Assembly (NCBI GenBank): GCA_016712985.1
Contig: JADJQA010000010.1
Coordinates: forward strand, 1-64,000
Direction: 5' to 3'
Length of the DNA stretch: 64,000 nt
From: Sulfuritalea sp.
GTDB taxonomy: Bacteria; Pseudomonadota; Gammaproteobacteria; Burkholderiales; Rhodocyclaceae
Within the stretch, counting starts at the first letter, position 1. Each line of letters starts with the position of its first letter. The notes under the pieces were generated by a model, which saw only the letters and a list, made by a program, of their open reading frames with translations, was not told the origin of the DNA and did not search any database. Position numbers and translations under genes: made by a program. Of this stretch, positions 50,673 to 60,354 are shown piece after piece.

Positions 50673-51918
50673 TCATTTCAGTTGCGCCACGGGATCGAGC
50701 AGGGCTTCGCGCGCGTCCATGTGGCCCTCACGCCGCAGCAGGCGCTCAGCGTACTGCTTTCTGGCCAGCAGGGTGCTGCTGTTGATCCAGGCCTCGCCGC
50801 CGGGCCAGCCCCTGACGTTGGGCGGCGCGAACAGGTCCTGACCGAGTTGGCGCAGGGCGAAACCCAGCAGCAGCGGCTCCGGCGCCTCGATCTGCAGTGA
50901 ATTCAGCGTGCCCAGCACCCAATCCACCGGCGACTTGACCAGCGCCAGACGACTTTCCGGCGCCCAGAACGCCCGGCTGCCGAGGATCTCGCGCAGGGCC
51001 ACGCGGCTTTCGTAGCCGGAATCACGGAAGCGCCGGGCAATGCGCCGCACCTCGACCTCGTCGGGCGTCAGCGAGACGAACTCGCGCCACAGCTTGCGCA
51101 CCAGCAGTTCCGCCGTCTGCGGCCGGGCCAGCAGAATGTCGAGCACCGCATCGCCGTCCAGCTTGCCGCTGACGCCGAGCACCGTCTTGCTGCCGCTGTC
51201 GTGGGCGAATGGCCGCCAGCGAAATTCGCCGGTGGCCGGCTCGATGCTCCAGCCGGTAAAGGCGCGCGCCGCCTCCTTGATGTCCTGCTCGGAGTAATGG
51301 CCTTCACCCAGCGTGAACAGTTCCATCACCTCGCGCGCAAAGTTCTCGTTGGGGCTGCCCCTGCGGTTGGTCGCCGAATCGAGGTGGACCATCATCGCCG
51401 GATCCTTGCCCACCGCATGCAGCAGCTCGCCGAAGTTCCCCAGCGCGTGACGCCGCAGCAAGCGGTTCTGGTCCAGCATCAGCTTCGCGCTCCTGACCTT
51501 CTGCAGGCTCGAAACAAAGTGGTTGTGCCAGAACAGGGTCATGCGTTTCGCGCAACTGCTCCGCCGGACTCGCGGTATTGAGCATGGCGCCGACCCACCA
51601 AACGCGCAGCGCTATGGCGCTGCGCTTCTGCGTTTCCCTGCGCTCCTCGTCGGACAGCGCGCGACGGCTTGCCGGCGAGAGGTACACGGTGAGTTCGCCG
51701 GGTGCGGGCGGACCGGAATCGTTGCGCATGTCGGCCAGCAAGCGCTCCACGGCCGCCGCACGGGAGAGTTGGGAGAACTCGGCCAGGTCAGCCGGCCGCG
51801 CCCCGAATCCCGCCCGGTTCAGCAGGTGTCGCGCATCGTCCATGCCCATTGGCGCCGCCAGCGCCGCCAAGGCGCAGCTTACAAACACGACGGCAATGAT
51901 CCGCAAACCGGCACTCAT
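50673..51918 (-). pseudogene. DUF1800 secreted protein, one-base frameshift
   Basis: Start MSAGLRIIAVVFVSCALAAL at 51918 (GGAG upstream) is a signal peptide; the longer ORF start at 51948 is rejected. DUF1800 features: DDARHLLNRAGFGARPADL near the N-terminus, then RMTLFWHNHFVSSLQKVRS, NENFAREVMELFTLGEGHYS and DIKEAARAFTGWSIEP. After SPAEQLRE the frame breaks at about 51537-51545, where an extra A (GAAACGC for GAACGC) shifts it. Corrected length about 415, slightly short for the family. Upstream of and co-directional with DUF1501. Confidence 0.85.
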
Positions 51919-52257
51919 GACATGGACTCCGGGGTTGATGGCGTGCATCGTCGGTCAGGCCTGTAAGCGAAATGCTGAACGAAACCGGTGATGTGTAAGT
52001 CCATGTTTCAAGCTCGCTTGAGACCCGCGGGCCCAAGGCAATCCCATGAATGCGAAATATTTTTCTCCTCCCCCTGCACGGCGGGGTCGGGAGGGGCATG
52101 GGGAGGCAATCATCGTTTCCCAGGCACCACATCCGTTTTTGCCTCAGCCCTACCCCACCCCATCCCCGCCCAAGCGCTTGAAGGGGAGGGAGTTGCCTTG
52201 TCCCTCCGGCCCCAGGTGTTGTCTGCAACGCAGGTGCGGCTTATAGTCTGAAGCGCC
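51919..52257. other. 339-base stretch before moaA with GC-rich repeats
   Basis: No gene. From about 52063 it holds alternating CTCCCC and GGGAGGGG motifs (CTCCTCCCCCTGCACGGCGG, GTCGGGAGGGGCATGGGGAG, then CCCCACCCCATCCCC and GAAGGGGAGGGAG), resembling the stem at 31021-31053. The moaA promoter must lie between these and 52258 (GGCTTATAGTCTGAAG contains a TATAGT-like -10 near 52245). Confidence 0.4.
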
Positions 52258-53355
52258 ATGAAACCCAACGCCCGCATCATCCCCATCAGCACCGCGCCCA
52301 GGCCCTTCCCGGCCCTGGCGGACGATCCTGTCGCGCCGCTAAATGGCGTCTTGCTCGACCGGCGCCAGCGGCGCGTGCGCGACCTGCGCATCTCGGTCAC
52401 CGACCGCTGCAATTTCCGTTGCGTGTATTGCATGCCGAAGGACGCGTTTGCCCACGACCACGCCTTCCTGCCGCGCAGCGAGGTGCTCTCGTTCGAGGAG
52501 ATCGTCCGCATCGCGCGCATCTTCGTCGATCAGGGCGTCGAAAAGATCCGCATTACCGGCGGCGAGCCGCTGCTGCGCCGGCATGTCGAGAACCTGATCG
52601 CACAACTGGCGAAGCTGCCGGTGGAACTGACGCTGACCACCAACGGCTCGCTGCTGGCGAAGAAGGCGCGAGCGCTGCGGGATGCCGGCCTGCAGCGCGT
52701 CACGGTCAGCCTCGACGGCCTCGACGACGCGGTATTCAAGCGCATGAACGATGTAGATTACCCGGTCGCCGCCGTGCTCGGCGGCATCGCCGCCGCCGCG
52801 GCCGCGGGCCTCGCGCCGATCAAGGTGAATTGCGTGGTCAAGCGCGGCAGCAACGACGACCAGGTCCTGCCGCTGGCGCGCCATTTCCGCCACAGCGGCC
52901 ACATCCTGCGCTTCATCGAGTTCATGGACGTGGGCAGCTCCAACGGCTGGCGCATGGACGACGTGGTGCCCTCGGCCGAAGTCGTGGCGCGCATCCACGC
53001 CGCCTTCCCGCTCGAACAGATCGACCCCAACTATGCCGGCGAGGTCGCCGAGCGCTGGCGCTACCGGGACGGCGCCGGCGAGATCGGCGTCATCTCCTCG
53101 GTGACCCAGGCTTTCTGTTCGACCTGCACCCGCATCCGGCTGTCGACCGAGGGCCAGATCTATACCTGTCTGTTCGCCCAGGGGGGCCACGACCTGCGCG
53201 CCTTGCTGCGCCAGGGCGGCGAAGACGAAGCTTTGCGGCGCGCCATCGCCGCCGTCTGGCGCGCCCGCGATGACCGCTATTCCGAGATCCGCACTGCCGC
53301 CACGGCGCTGCCTGCGGGCTCCCGGAAGATCGAAATGTCCTATATCGGCGGCTGA
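52258..53355 (+). CDS. moaA: GTP 3',8-cyclase MoaA
   Basis: Radical SAM enzyme that starts molybdenum cofactor synthesis from GTP. 365 residues with an extra N-terminal segment of about 30. The SAM cluster is Cys 51, 55 and 58 (CNFRCVYC); the C-terminal GTP-binding cluster cysteines are in FCSTCTRIRL and YTCLFAQ. The final two residues are the conserved GG (MSYIGG). moeA follows after 167 bases containing a dispersed repeat. Confidence 0.95.
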   Translation: MKPNARIIPISTAPRPFPALADDPVAPLNGVLLDRRQRRVRDLRISVTDRCNFRCVYCMPKDAFAHDHAFLPRSEVLSFEEIVRIARIFVDQGVEKIRITGGEPLLRRHVENLIAQLAKLPVELTLTTNGSLLAKKARALRDAGLQRVTVSLDGLDDAVFKRMNDVDYPVAAVLGGIAAAAAAGLAPIKVNCVVKRGSNDDQVLPLARHFRHSGHILRFIEFMDVGSSNGWRMDDVVPSAEVVARIHAAFPLEQIDPNYAGEVAERWRYRDGAGEIGVISSVTQAFCSTCTRIRLSTEGQIYTCLFAQGGHDLRALLRQGGEDEALRRAIAAVWRARDDRYSEIRTAATALPAGSRKIEMSYIGG

Positions 53356-53388
53356 TCGAGATGTCCTGCAACGCGCGCATTCCGTCCG

Positions 53389-53457
53389 CTCGGCCTGAGT
53401 TTGTCGAAGGCCCTTGGCCGACCCGTTGGCGCAGTTCGACAGGCTCACTGCGAACGG
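53389..53457. repeat. Dispersed repeat with GTCGAAGG / TTCGACAGGCTCA arms, copy 1
   Basis: CTGAGTTTGTCGAAGG and the partly complementary TTCGACAGGCTCACTGCGAA with GAACGG at the end make an imperfect palindrome in the moaA-moeA spacer. A second copy lies at 56611-56666. The type is widespread between genes of beta- and gammaproteobacteria. Confidence 0.7.
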
Positions 53458-53522
53458 CATGCATATTGGTGATGCTTTCTACCAGTCGGTAATCTGGTTC
53501 GTTTTCCTTATTTCTCCCGTCC

Positions 53523-54809
53523 ATGACCTCCCTCCTCCAGATCCTCTCCTGCGCCGATGACTATGACCCCAATTCGCTGCCTGTCGGTCGCGCCACCGAA
53601 CTGATCCTCGACCTGCTGCACCCCGTCAACGGCCATGAACGCGTCTTCGTGCGCCAGGCGCTGGATCGCGTGCTGGCCGAAGATGTGATCTCGCCGATCG
53701 ACGTGCCGAGCCACGACAACTCGGCCATGGACGGCTGGGCCCTGCGCTTCCGCGATCTCGCCGCCACAGGCGAGACGCGCCTGAGAAACATCGGCACCGC
53801 CTTTGCCGGCCGCGCGTTCGACGGCAAAGTCGGCGCCGGCGAGACGGTGAGGATCATGACCGGCGCCATCCTGCCGCAGGACGTCGACTGCGTGGTGATC
53901 CAGGAAGTCGCGCGCGTTGCGGGTGACATGGTCATCATCCCGCCAGGCCAGCGCAGCGAGCAGAACACCCGCCGCGCCGGCGAAGACCTCAAGGTCGGCC
54001 GCCCGGCGATTGCCGCCGGCAAGAAACTGCGTCCGGCCGAGATCGGCATCATCGCCTCGCTGGGCATCGCCGAGCTTTCGGTGCGCCGCCGGGTGCGCGT
54101 TGCGCTGTTTTCCACCGGCGACGAGCTGTGCTCGATCGGCACGCCGCTGGCGCCCGGCGCCGTGTATGACAGCAACCGCTACACGCTGTGGGGCATGCTG
54201 ACGCGGCTGGGCTGCGAGGTCATCGACATGGGCGTGGTACGGGACGATCCGGCCGCGCTCGAAGCGGCGTTTCGCGAAGCGGCCGGCTGTGCCGATGCGA
54301 TCATCACCAGCGGCGGCGTTTCGGTCGGCGAGGCCGACTTCATCAAGCAGTTGATGGCCCAGCTCGGCGAAGTTGCCTTCTGGAAAATCGCCATGAAGCC
54401 CGGCCGCCCGATGGCCTTTGGTCGAATAGGGAAGCCGGATGGCACCGATGGCCCCGGCGCCTGGCTGTTCGGCCTGCCGGGCAACCCGGTGGCGGTGATG
54501 GTCACCTTCTACCAGTTCGTGCGGCCGGCCATCCTCAAGCTGGCCGGTGTCGACCCGGTGATGCCCTTCCCCACCTTCCCGGCGCGCTGCGTGGAGGCCA
54601 TGAAGAAGGGCCGCGGCCGCACCGAATTCCAGCGCGGCATCCTGTTCCAGGAAAACGGCGAGTGGTGCGTACGCCCCACCGGCGCGCAGGGGTCCGGCGT
54701 ATTGCGCTCGATGTCGGAAGCCGACTGCTTCATCGTGCTGGAACCCGACCGCGAGAAAGTCGGCGCCGGCGACACGGTGGGCGTGCAACTCATGAACGGG
54801 CTGGTTTAG
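53523..54809 (+). CDS. moeA: Molybdopterin molybdenumtransferase MoeA
   Basis: Inserts molybdenum into adenylated molybdopterin. 428 residues; VPSHDNSAMDGWALRF, GEAVRIMTGA-type sequence GETVRIMTGAILPQDVDCVV, FSTGDELCSIG, ITSGGVSVGEADFIKQLM and MKPGRPMAFGRIG are family motifs. Intact, second moco gene of the pair. Confidence 0.95.
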   Translation: MTSLLQILSCADDYDPNSLPVGRATELILDLLHPVNGHERVFVRQALDRVLAEDVISPIDVPSHDNSAMDGWALRFRDLAATGETRLRNIGTAFAGRAFDGKVGAGETVRIMTGAILPQDVDCVVIQEVARVAGDMVIIPPGQRSEQNTRRAGEDLKVGRPAIAAGKKLRPAEIGIIASLGIAELSVRRRVRVALFSTGDELCSIGTPLAPGAVYDSNRYTLWGMLTRLGCEVIDMGVVRDDPAALEAAFREAAGCADAIITSGGVSVGEADFIKQLMAQLGEVAFWKIAMKPGRPMAFGRIGKPDGTDGPGAWLFGLPGNPVAVMVTFYQFVRPAILKLAGVDPVMPFPTFPARCVEAMKKGRGRTEFQRGILFQENGEWCVRPTGAQGSGVLRSMSEADCFIVLEPDREKVGAGDTVGVQLMNGLV

Positions 54810-54840
54810 CCGTCGGTCAAGCTGATACGAAAGAGTACTT

Positions 54841-54910
54841 CCGTCATTCCCGCGAACGCGGGAATCCAGGCGTGCGCCACTGGATTTCGGGTCACGCCCG
54901 GAATGACGGG
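54841..54910. repeat. Palindromic dispersed repeat, GTCATTCC family, copy 2
   Basis: CGTCATTCCCGCG/CGCGGGAATCCAG (54842-54869) and CTGGATTTCGGGT/CGGAATGACGGG (54880-54910) repeat the two-hairpin layout seen at 5494-5569. Located between moeA and the M48 gene, which converge. Confidence 0.8.
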
Positions 54911-54960
54911 ACTCCTTGCATCACGTTGCATTCAGGCGAGCGAGTGACAGCCCCTAGGCC

Positions 54961-56524
54961 TCACTCCGCCGCTTCCGCGCCGCGCGCCTGCCCCCGCACC
55001 TGCCCGAGGCCAACCTTCAAGTCGGACAGCCTGGCACCCATGGCCACCACCGTCGACTGCCCCGGCTTCAGCGGGCCGGGCAGCAAATATTCGCGGGAAA
55101 AACTGCTGTTCTGCACTGTGCCCACGACACGCAGGTTGCGCAACGCAAGCGGGCTGCGGTTGGTGACGCGCAGACCGAGATTGCCGTTGCCGTCCGCCAC
55201 GGGTTCGACCTGGACGTAGTTGCCGGGCATGCGCGGCAGTTCGAGGCGCGCCAGCGCTGTGCCGGCGCGCTGACCGATCTCGGAATCGGACTCTGCGGCC
55301 ATACGGAAGTGCTCGATCGCCTTGCCCGGATTGTTGGCGCCCTGCGCCAGGTTGCCCAGCGTGTAATGCGCCGCAGCCGTGGGCAGCAGTGCATTGCTGC
55401 GCTCCAGGTCGCTTTGCGCGCCAGCGGCATTGCCGAGGCGGCTGCGGGTCAGGCCCCGGTTCAGGTAGTAGGCGTAGTAGTCAACGTTGCGCTTGATGGC
55501 CTCACCGTAGTCCTGCTCGGCTTCCGCGGCGCGGCCGAGCTTCCTCAGCGCATCGCCACGAAGGGCGTAGAACATCGCCTCGCGCGGCTCCAGCGTAATG
55601 GCCTGATCGGCCTTCGCCAGCGCCTGCGCCGGTTGCTTTTCGATCAGCTTGCGGCCTTCGTCATGTGCCGCATAGGCCGGCTTCGACTTGATCAGGAAAG
55701 CCAGCTTCTGCCGGTAGACTTCCTCGCCGCGAAACAGGTTTGCCGGCAGCGTCGCAGCCTTGCTGCGATTTGCCTCGACGCGCTCCTGCGACGGCGGGTG
55801 GGTGGCAAACATGCCGGCCAGCCAGTTCGGCGACTTGCTGCCCGACAGACGCACGAAGGTTTCCTGCAGTTCAACCGCGGCACGCGGGTCGTAACCGGCA
55901 CGCACCATGTAGTCGATGCCGTAGTGATCGGCCTCCAGCTCATTCTCGCGACTGAAGCGCAAGGTGAGCAGCGTTGCCCCGCCGGCCGCGGCGAAGTCGA
56001 CCAACTCATGCGATTTCCTGTCGGCGGCCAGCACCGAAATCACGGCTGCGCCGGCGGGACAGCAGAATGGCGCGCTCCATCGAGCTGGCGCCATGGCGTG
56101 CGGCGGCATGCACGATTTCATGCGACAGCACCGCCGCCAGTTCGGCCTCGCTTTTCAGCTCCGTCAGCAACCCGCGATTGACCGCCAGTTTGCCGCCGGG
56201 CAAAGCCCAGGCATTGGGCACGGAATCGTTGATGACGACAAACTCGTAAGGCAGGTTCGGCCGGTCGCTGACACGCACCAGTTTCTGCCCCACTTCGTTG
56301 ACATAGGCCACCAGTTGGGGATCGAGAATAAACTTGCCGCCGGCCGATTGCTGATTCTGCAGATACTGCTGCGACCCGAGCTTGATTTCCTGCTTCTCCG
56401 ACATCAGCGTCAGCTCGGTCTTCTTGGTCACCGGGTTGGTGGCGCAGCCGCCCGCCGATAACGCCGCAATCAGCGGCAGTCCGATGCCAAGCCATTTGAC
56501 GATCGACGCGCTGAACTTGTTCAT
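54961..56524 (-). pseudogene. M48 metallopeptidase with TPR region (BepA-like), one-base frameshift
   Basis: Envelope zinc protease. The N-terminus MNKFSASIVKWLGIGLPLIA is a signal with a possible lipobox ending GGC. The peptidase motif is LSHEIVHAAARHGA (HExxH, about 135), with the third ligand in FSRENELEADHYGIDYMV. A TPR-containing C-terminal half follows (AQALAKADQAITLEPREAMF onward). The first frame goes out of register just after SSMERAILLS at about 56055-56065; the second continues AGAAVISVLAADRK to 54961. Corrected length about 520. BepA-type proteins proofread outer-membrane assembly. Confidence 0.88.
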
Positions 56525-56610
56525 GAGCGAAGAATCCTCTGCAAGTAATTCAATCCAGCCTCCCTTACGAATGACCCGGCCCGCAACCGCACCGGCGCTG
56601 TTGAGTAGTC

Positions 56611-56666
56611 GTTCGCCAGAGCCCGTCGAAGGGCATTCAGGGCTTCGACAGGCTCAACCCGAACGG
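56611..56666. repeat. Dispersed repeat with GTCGAAGG / TTCGACAGGCTCA arms, copy 2
   Basis: GTTCGCCAGAGCCCGTCGAAGG and CTTCGACAGGCTCAACCCGAAC form an imperfect palindrome, the same type as 53389-53457. It lies between the lipoprotein gene and the M48 gene. Confidence 0.7.
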
Positions 56667-56694
56667 AGGCTTCAAGCTTGTTCCGGTCCACTCG

Positions 56695-57648
56695 CTAACC
56701 TCGCGGATCCGGCACGAAGCCGCTGCTGCCCGGAAACGGCGATGGCTCGGCAAGGCGCGGCGACGGAATGATGCCACGGGCGACGAGATTGGCGCGGGAG
56801 TCGTAGTAGATGGTGATGATTTCGTCGGGCGAATCGCTGTTGCGCACGAACTCGGTATGGCGTGTCGGCGAATACTCGCGTTCGCCATGGCCGGTCCCGA
56901 GCTTCATGGACTTCAATTCAGATTCCGCACGTGACGGGGCGCGGGATTGCGACTGGTCGGCGCGTCGCTCGGCGAGCGCTCCGGCGGCAGCGGATCCGTT
57001 GCCGGCGGAAGCGCCGGCGTCGCTTTCCGTTGTCCTGGCCATTGCGGAGGGAGCGGGAGCGGCCTGGCGCGTCGCGCCGTCCATGGTATCGCGCGAAGAA
57101 TCATCCTTGCCCTGTGAGCGCGATTCACCGCGCCACGGCTCCGCGGGCGGCGAATAGGGCGCCGTAGCGATGGGTTGTGGCGGAGCCGACCTTTCGCGAT
57201 ACACGGCGACACCGATGACGCCCACATTGCCCGGCCGGCCGGTGCGCGCGGCATAGCTGTTGGGCAGCGCGGTAAACACGAACTGCGCGACATCGTCCAT
57301 GCTCTTGCGCCAGCCGCTGATCCCGTAGCTTTGGCCGCCTTCGAGCACATAGCCTGATTGCAGCGTGGCGGCGGTCTGGCCGGTAAGTACGTTGATGCCA
57401 TCCACCGACAGCACGGTAAGCACGCGGTCGGCGTATTTGCTCTTGAGTTCGACGGCATAGCGCTCGCCCGGCGTACCGGCGACATACAGCCTGCCGCCAT
57501 GCCGATACGGCGTGAGCCGCTCGCCGGTGCTGCGATTGACAATCGACACATCGACCAGTCTCGCCGCAAGCGTCGGCTGGGTACAGCCGAGCAAGGCGAC
57601 AAAACTCGCCGCGCCGATAATGCAGGATGCAAGGGTAGGTCTTTTCAT
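56695..57648 (-). CDS. Predicted lipoprotein, 317 residues, unknown function
   Basis: Signal with lipobox ALLGC near residue 22 (MKRPTLASCIIGAASFVALL). The N-terminal domain (about 30-165) looks globular: LVDVSIVNRSTGERLTPYRH, GRLYVAGTPGERYAVELKSK, VSVDGINVLTGQTAATLQSG-like and FVFTALPNSYAARTGRPGN. A Ser/Ala-rich low-complexity linker follows (about 170-245), then a short domain, DSPDEIITIYYDSRANLVAR, ending in a Pro-rich tail. Not recognised by name. It lies in the same direction as the sigma and anti-sigma genes and may be their target or a surface sensor. Confidence 0.7.
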   Translation of the reverse strand: MKRPTLASCIIGAASFVALLGCTQPTLAARLVDVSIVNRSTGERLTPYRHGGRLYVAGTPGERYAVELKSKYADRVLTVLSVDGINVLTGQTAATLQSGYVLEGGQSYGISGWRKSMDDVAQFVFTALPNSYAARTGRPGNVGVIGVAVYRERSAPPQPIATAPYSPPAEPWRGESRSQGKDDSSRDTMDGATRQAAPAPSAMARTTESDAGASAGNGSAAAGALAERRADQSQSRAPSRAESELKSMKLGTGHGEREYSPTRHTEFVRNSDSPDEIITIYYDSRANLVARGIIPSPRLAEPSPFPGSSGFVPDPRG

Positions 57649-57734
57649 GATTTTCTCCGTGGAAAGTTTGCGATGTCCGCAAGCCTGTAAACGGAGCAGG
57701 TCCGGAACCGGGGTTAAAGGCGCATGGCCCCGGC

Positions 57735-58631
57735 TTATTTCAAATTGAGCAGATCATCGGGCGGGACAAGGTCCGGGTAGCGCGCGCGAAAGCGGGTCAG
57801 GCTTCGCGCCGCTTCGGCGCTGCGTCCGGCGGCGCGCAATTCGCGGATCTGTTTCAGCCAGGCTTCGGGCGTTGCAGGGTCGGCTGCGGGTTGGGCAACC
57901 GGGGCCGCGACGGATTTGGCCGACAGGTTGGCGGATGGCTTGGCCTGCGCATCGGCCGTTGCTTCGCTGCTTGAACCGACGCCAGGGCTTCCGGCTTCGA
58001 GCTTGCCAACTTGACGCGACGGACCCGACGCAGAATCGGCGGCAGGACCGGCGTTGCGCCGTTCGCGCAGCTCATCGGTCTCGGCGCGCTGGCTTTTCTT
58101 CATGGCCTGCTCGGCCGGCGCGCGCGCCACCGTTGCCGGGGCTGCGGCCGCAGGCGACGCTACGGGCTCGGGTACACCCGGCGGGGCATCCTTGAGCGCC
58201 GGCGATTCGGCACGGCGACTCTTCTCGGCCGCCGGCGCCTGGGCATTGCTCGGGGGCATGACTTCAGCAGCAGGTTGCGCCGGCGCGGCGCTACCCGCCG
58301 TGTCAACGGAGCTTCCACGGACACCCTGCGCCGCCTTCATTTCCTGGCGCAGATCACGTTCCTGTTCGTCCATGACGCGCCAGGTAACCGACAGACCCAC
58401 GAGCGCCACGGCAATCGCCGACGTTACGGGCAGCCAACCCTTCCACCACGGCTTCGACCGCCTGGACTTCATCGCGAGGTCTGCCTGCAACTCGGCCCGT
58501 GCCGTATCGAGGATGCCGCGGTCGAGCATCACGCTCGGCTCGGCTTGCGCAGCTTCGCGGTAAAGCGCATGGAGTTCTTTTACGGCCGACTCCGCCAACT
58601 CGGGCCTCGGTGGAATGACGGGACCGGTCAT
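57735..58631 (-). CDS. Membrane anti-sigma-like protein
   Basis: 298 residues. A cytosolic N-terminus of about 68 residues precedes one membrane helix (WLPVTSAIAVALVGLSVTW, about 69-87), then a long Ala/Pro/Ser-rich periplasmic region and a short helical C-terminus (EAWLKQIRELRAAGRSAEAA) like part of a TPR. No zinc HxxxCxxC motif. The ATG overlaps the sigma gene stop (ATGA). This position directly after an ECF sigma gene is typical of its anti-sigma factor; the assignment is by context. Confidence 0.7.
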   Translation of the reverse strand: MTGPVIPPRPELAESAVKELHALYREAAQAEPSVMLDRGILDTARAELQADLAMKSRRSKPWWKGWLPVTSAIAVALVGLSVTWRVMDEQERDLRQEMKAAQGVRGSSVDTAGSAAPAQPAAEVMPPSNAQAPAAEKSRRAESPALKDAPPGVPEPVASPAAAAPATVARAPAEQAMKKSQRAETDELRERRNAGPAADSASGPSRQVGKLEAGSPGVGSSSEATADAQAKPSANLSAKSVAAPVAQPAADPATPEAWLKQIRELRAAGRSAEAARSLTRFRARYPDLVPPDDLLNLK

Positions 58632-59190
58632 CGCAGATCCCCCAGTTCGTTACGCAACCGCGAATAGGCGTAACGCAAACGGCTCTTTGCGGTCTCGAAA
58701 CCCGTGCCGGTGGCACTGCCGATTTCCTCCACGGTCAGGCCACCCTCGACCGCCAGCAGGAAGGCTTCGCGCTGCGGCGCCGGCAAGGCCTCGATCGCGG
58801 CCAGCAGTCGGCCCGCCAGTTGCACGCGCTCCAGCAGGCGCTCCGGCTGTGCGCTTGCGGGCGCCGGGCAATCAGGGGTTCGCCATCGCCGGCATCGACC
58901 TCGAACTCGGCCAGCCGGCCGCGCGCACGAAAACCGTCGATCAGCCGATTGTGGGCGATGCGATAGAGCCAGGTCGTGAATTTGGCCGACACCTCGTAGC
59001 CGCTGCGGGCGCGAATCACCGACATCCATATCTCCTGAAACATTTCATCCGCCTGCTCACGACGGCCGCACTGGTGAAGCAGATACCGGAACAGGCGGCC
59101 GCGATGACGTGCGTAGAGCGCCTCGAAGGCCGCCGCCTCGCCATCGCGATAGGCCAGCATGAGGGTCTCGTCGGTGCGCGATTCATCCAC
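58628..59190 (-). pseudogene. ECF RNA polymerase sigma factor, one-base frameshift
   Basis: Region 2: LMLAYRDGEAAAFEALYARH, QADEMFQEIWMSVIRARSGY and FTTWLYRIAHNRLIDGFRAR. Region 4: LPAPQREAFLLAVEGGLTVE and GTGFETAKSRLRYAYSRLRN. The two lie in different frames that meet at about 58860-58872 in the inter-domain linker (GEPLIA then PAPASAQPERLLERVQL). Corrected length about 187, normal. The gene is first of the sigma/anti-sigma/lipoprotein run. Confidence 0.88.
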
Positions 59191-59358
59191 GCCTGAAGTG
59201 TAAACGAGGGAATCGGCACTTCGGGGTCAGCATGAGACCAGGCCATGGACGGAAGTGGTCACCGATACCGCAGCCCATGCTTTACTTTGTTCAAGCCCGG
59301 GAGTACCTTTTCCGCAAATGCAACACCGTCAACCATTGATTAGCAAAGGGGATTCACC

Positions 59359-60249
59359 ATGCAAAAAACAGCACGTCCGCGTCGCAGCGTCCTTTACATG
59401 CCGGGCTCGAACGCCCGCGCCCTCGACAAGGCGAAAACCTTGCCGGCGGATGGCCTGATCCTTGATCTTGAAGACGCAGTCGCCCCCGACGCCAAGGAGG
59501 TTGCCCGCAAACAGGTCTGCGAGTCCGTGAAAGCGGGCGGCTACGGGATGCGCGAACTGATCATTCGCGTCAATTCCCTGTCTACGCGATGGGGTTTCGA
59601 CGATGTGGCCTTGGCATCGAGGTCCGGCGCCGACGCGCTGTTGCTGCCGAAGGTGGAAAGCGCCGACGCCATCCGCCACATGGAAGCGATCATGCGGGCG
59701 AACGGCGCACCCGACGACATGGCGATCTGGGCGATGATGGAAACGCCGCGCAGTGTCCTGGAATCCCAGCGGATCGCCGAGTCCACCCCGCGCATGGCCT
59801 GTCTCGTGATGGGCACTTCGGATCTCGCCAAAGAACTCGACTGCGCGCATACCCACGAGCGGCTGCCGTTCATTACCTCACTCGGACTGTGCCTGCTCGC
59901 CGCGCGCGCGGCAGGGCTTGCGATCCTCGACGGCGTCTACCTCGACCTCAACGACGAAGCCGGTTTCGAGTTTGCCTGCCGGCAGGGATCGGAACTCGGT
60001 TTCGACGGCAAGACGCTGATCCATCCCAAGCAGGTGGGGAGCTGCAACAAGGTCTTCACGCCGAACGTCGCCGACGTCGAATGGTCGCGCAAGATCATCG
60101 AAGCGCATTCAGCGGCAAGCGCACGCGGCGAAGGCGTTGTCGTCGTCGACGGCAAGCTGATCGAGAATCTGCATGTGGAAAGTGCCAAGCGGGTGGTCGC
60201 CATGGCCGAGGCGATCGAGAAGATGCAGGCACAGGTTGCCGCCGCGTAA
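59359..60249 (+). CDS. HpcH/HpaI CoA-ester lyase (CitE / malyl-CoA or citramalyl-CoA lyase type)
   Basis: 296 residues, normal CitE-like length. RRSVLYMPGSNARALDKAKT, GLILDLEDAVAPDAKEVARK (metal-binding Glu and Asp), LLPKVESADAIRHMEAI, WAMMETPRSVLESQ and GKTLIHPKQVG are the standard motifs. Cleaves a short 3-hydroxyacyl dicarboxylyl-CoA, such as L-malyl-CoA or citramalyl-CoA. AAAGGGGATT lies before the ATG. It stands alone and converges on fadD. Neither citrate lyase subunit (CitD, CitF) is adjacent, so citrate lyase beta is unlikely. Confidence 0.88.
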   Translation: MQKTARPRRSVLYMPGSNARALDKAKTLPADGLILDLEDAVAPDAKEVARKQVCESVKAGGYGMRELIIRVNSLSTRWGFDDVALASRSGADALLLPKVESADAIRHMEAIMRANGAPDDMAIWAMMETPRSVLESQRIAESTPRMACLVMGTSDLAKELDCAHTHERLPFITSLGLCLLAARAAGLAILDGVYLDLNDEAGFEFACRQGSELGFDGKTLIHPKQVGSCNKVFTPNVADVEWSRKIIEAHSAASARGEGVVVVDGKLIENLHVESAKRVVAMAEAIEKMQAQVAAA

Positions 60250-60354
60250 GCCGACGAGGCGGCGCATTGCTGTCGCGCGCACCGCCGCCGCGCGCGATGC
60301 CGCGGGGAAATGGACGGTGGTCCATTGACCTGCCGGCAGTATCCGAAACGGGAG

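Noticed and set aside
59359..60249. Citrate lyase beta subunit (citE proper)
   Set aside because: No citD, citF or citC nearby; stand-alone CitE-like proteins are usually malyl- or citramalyl-CoA lyases.
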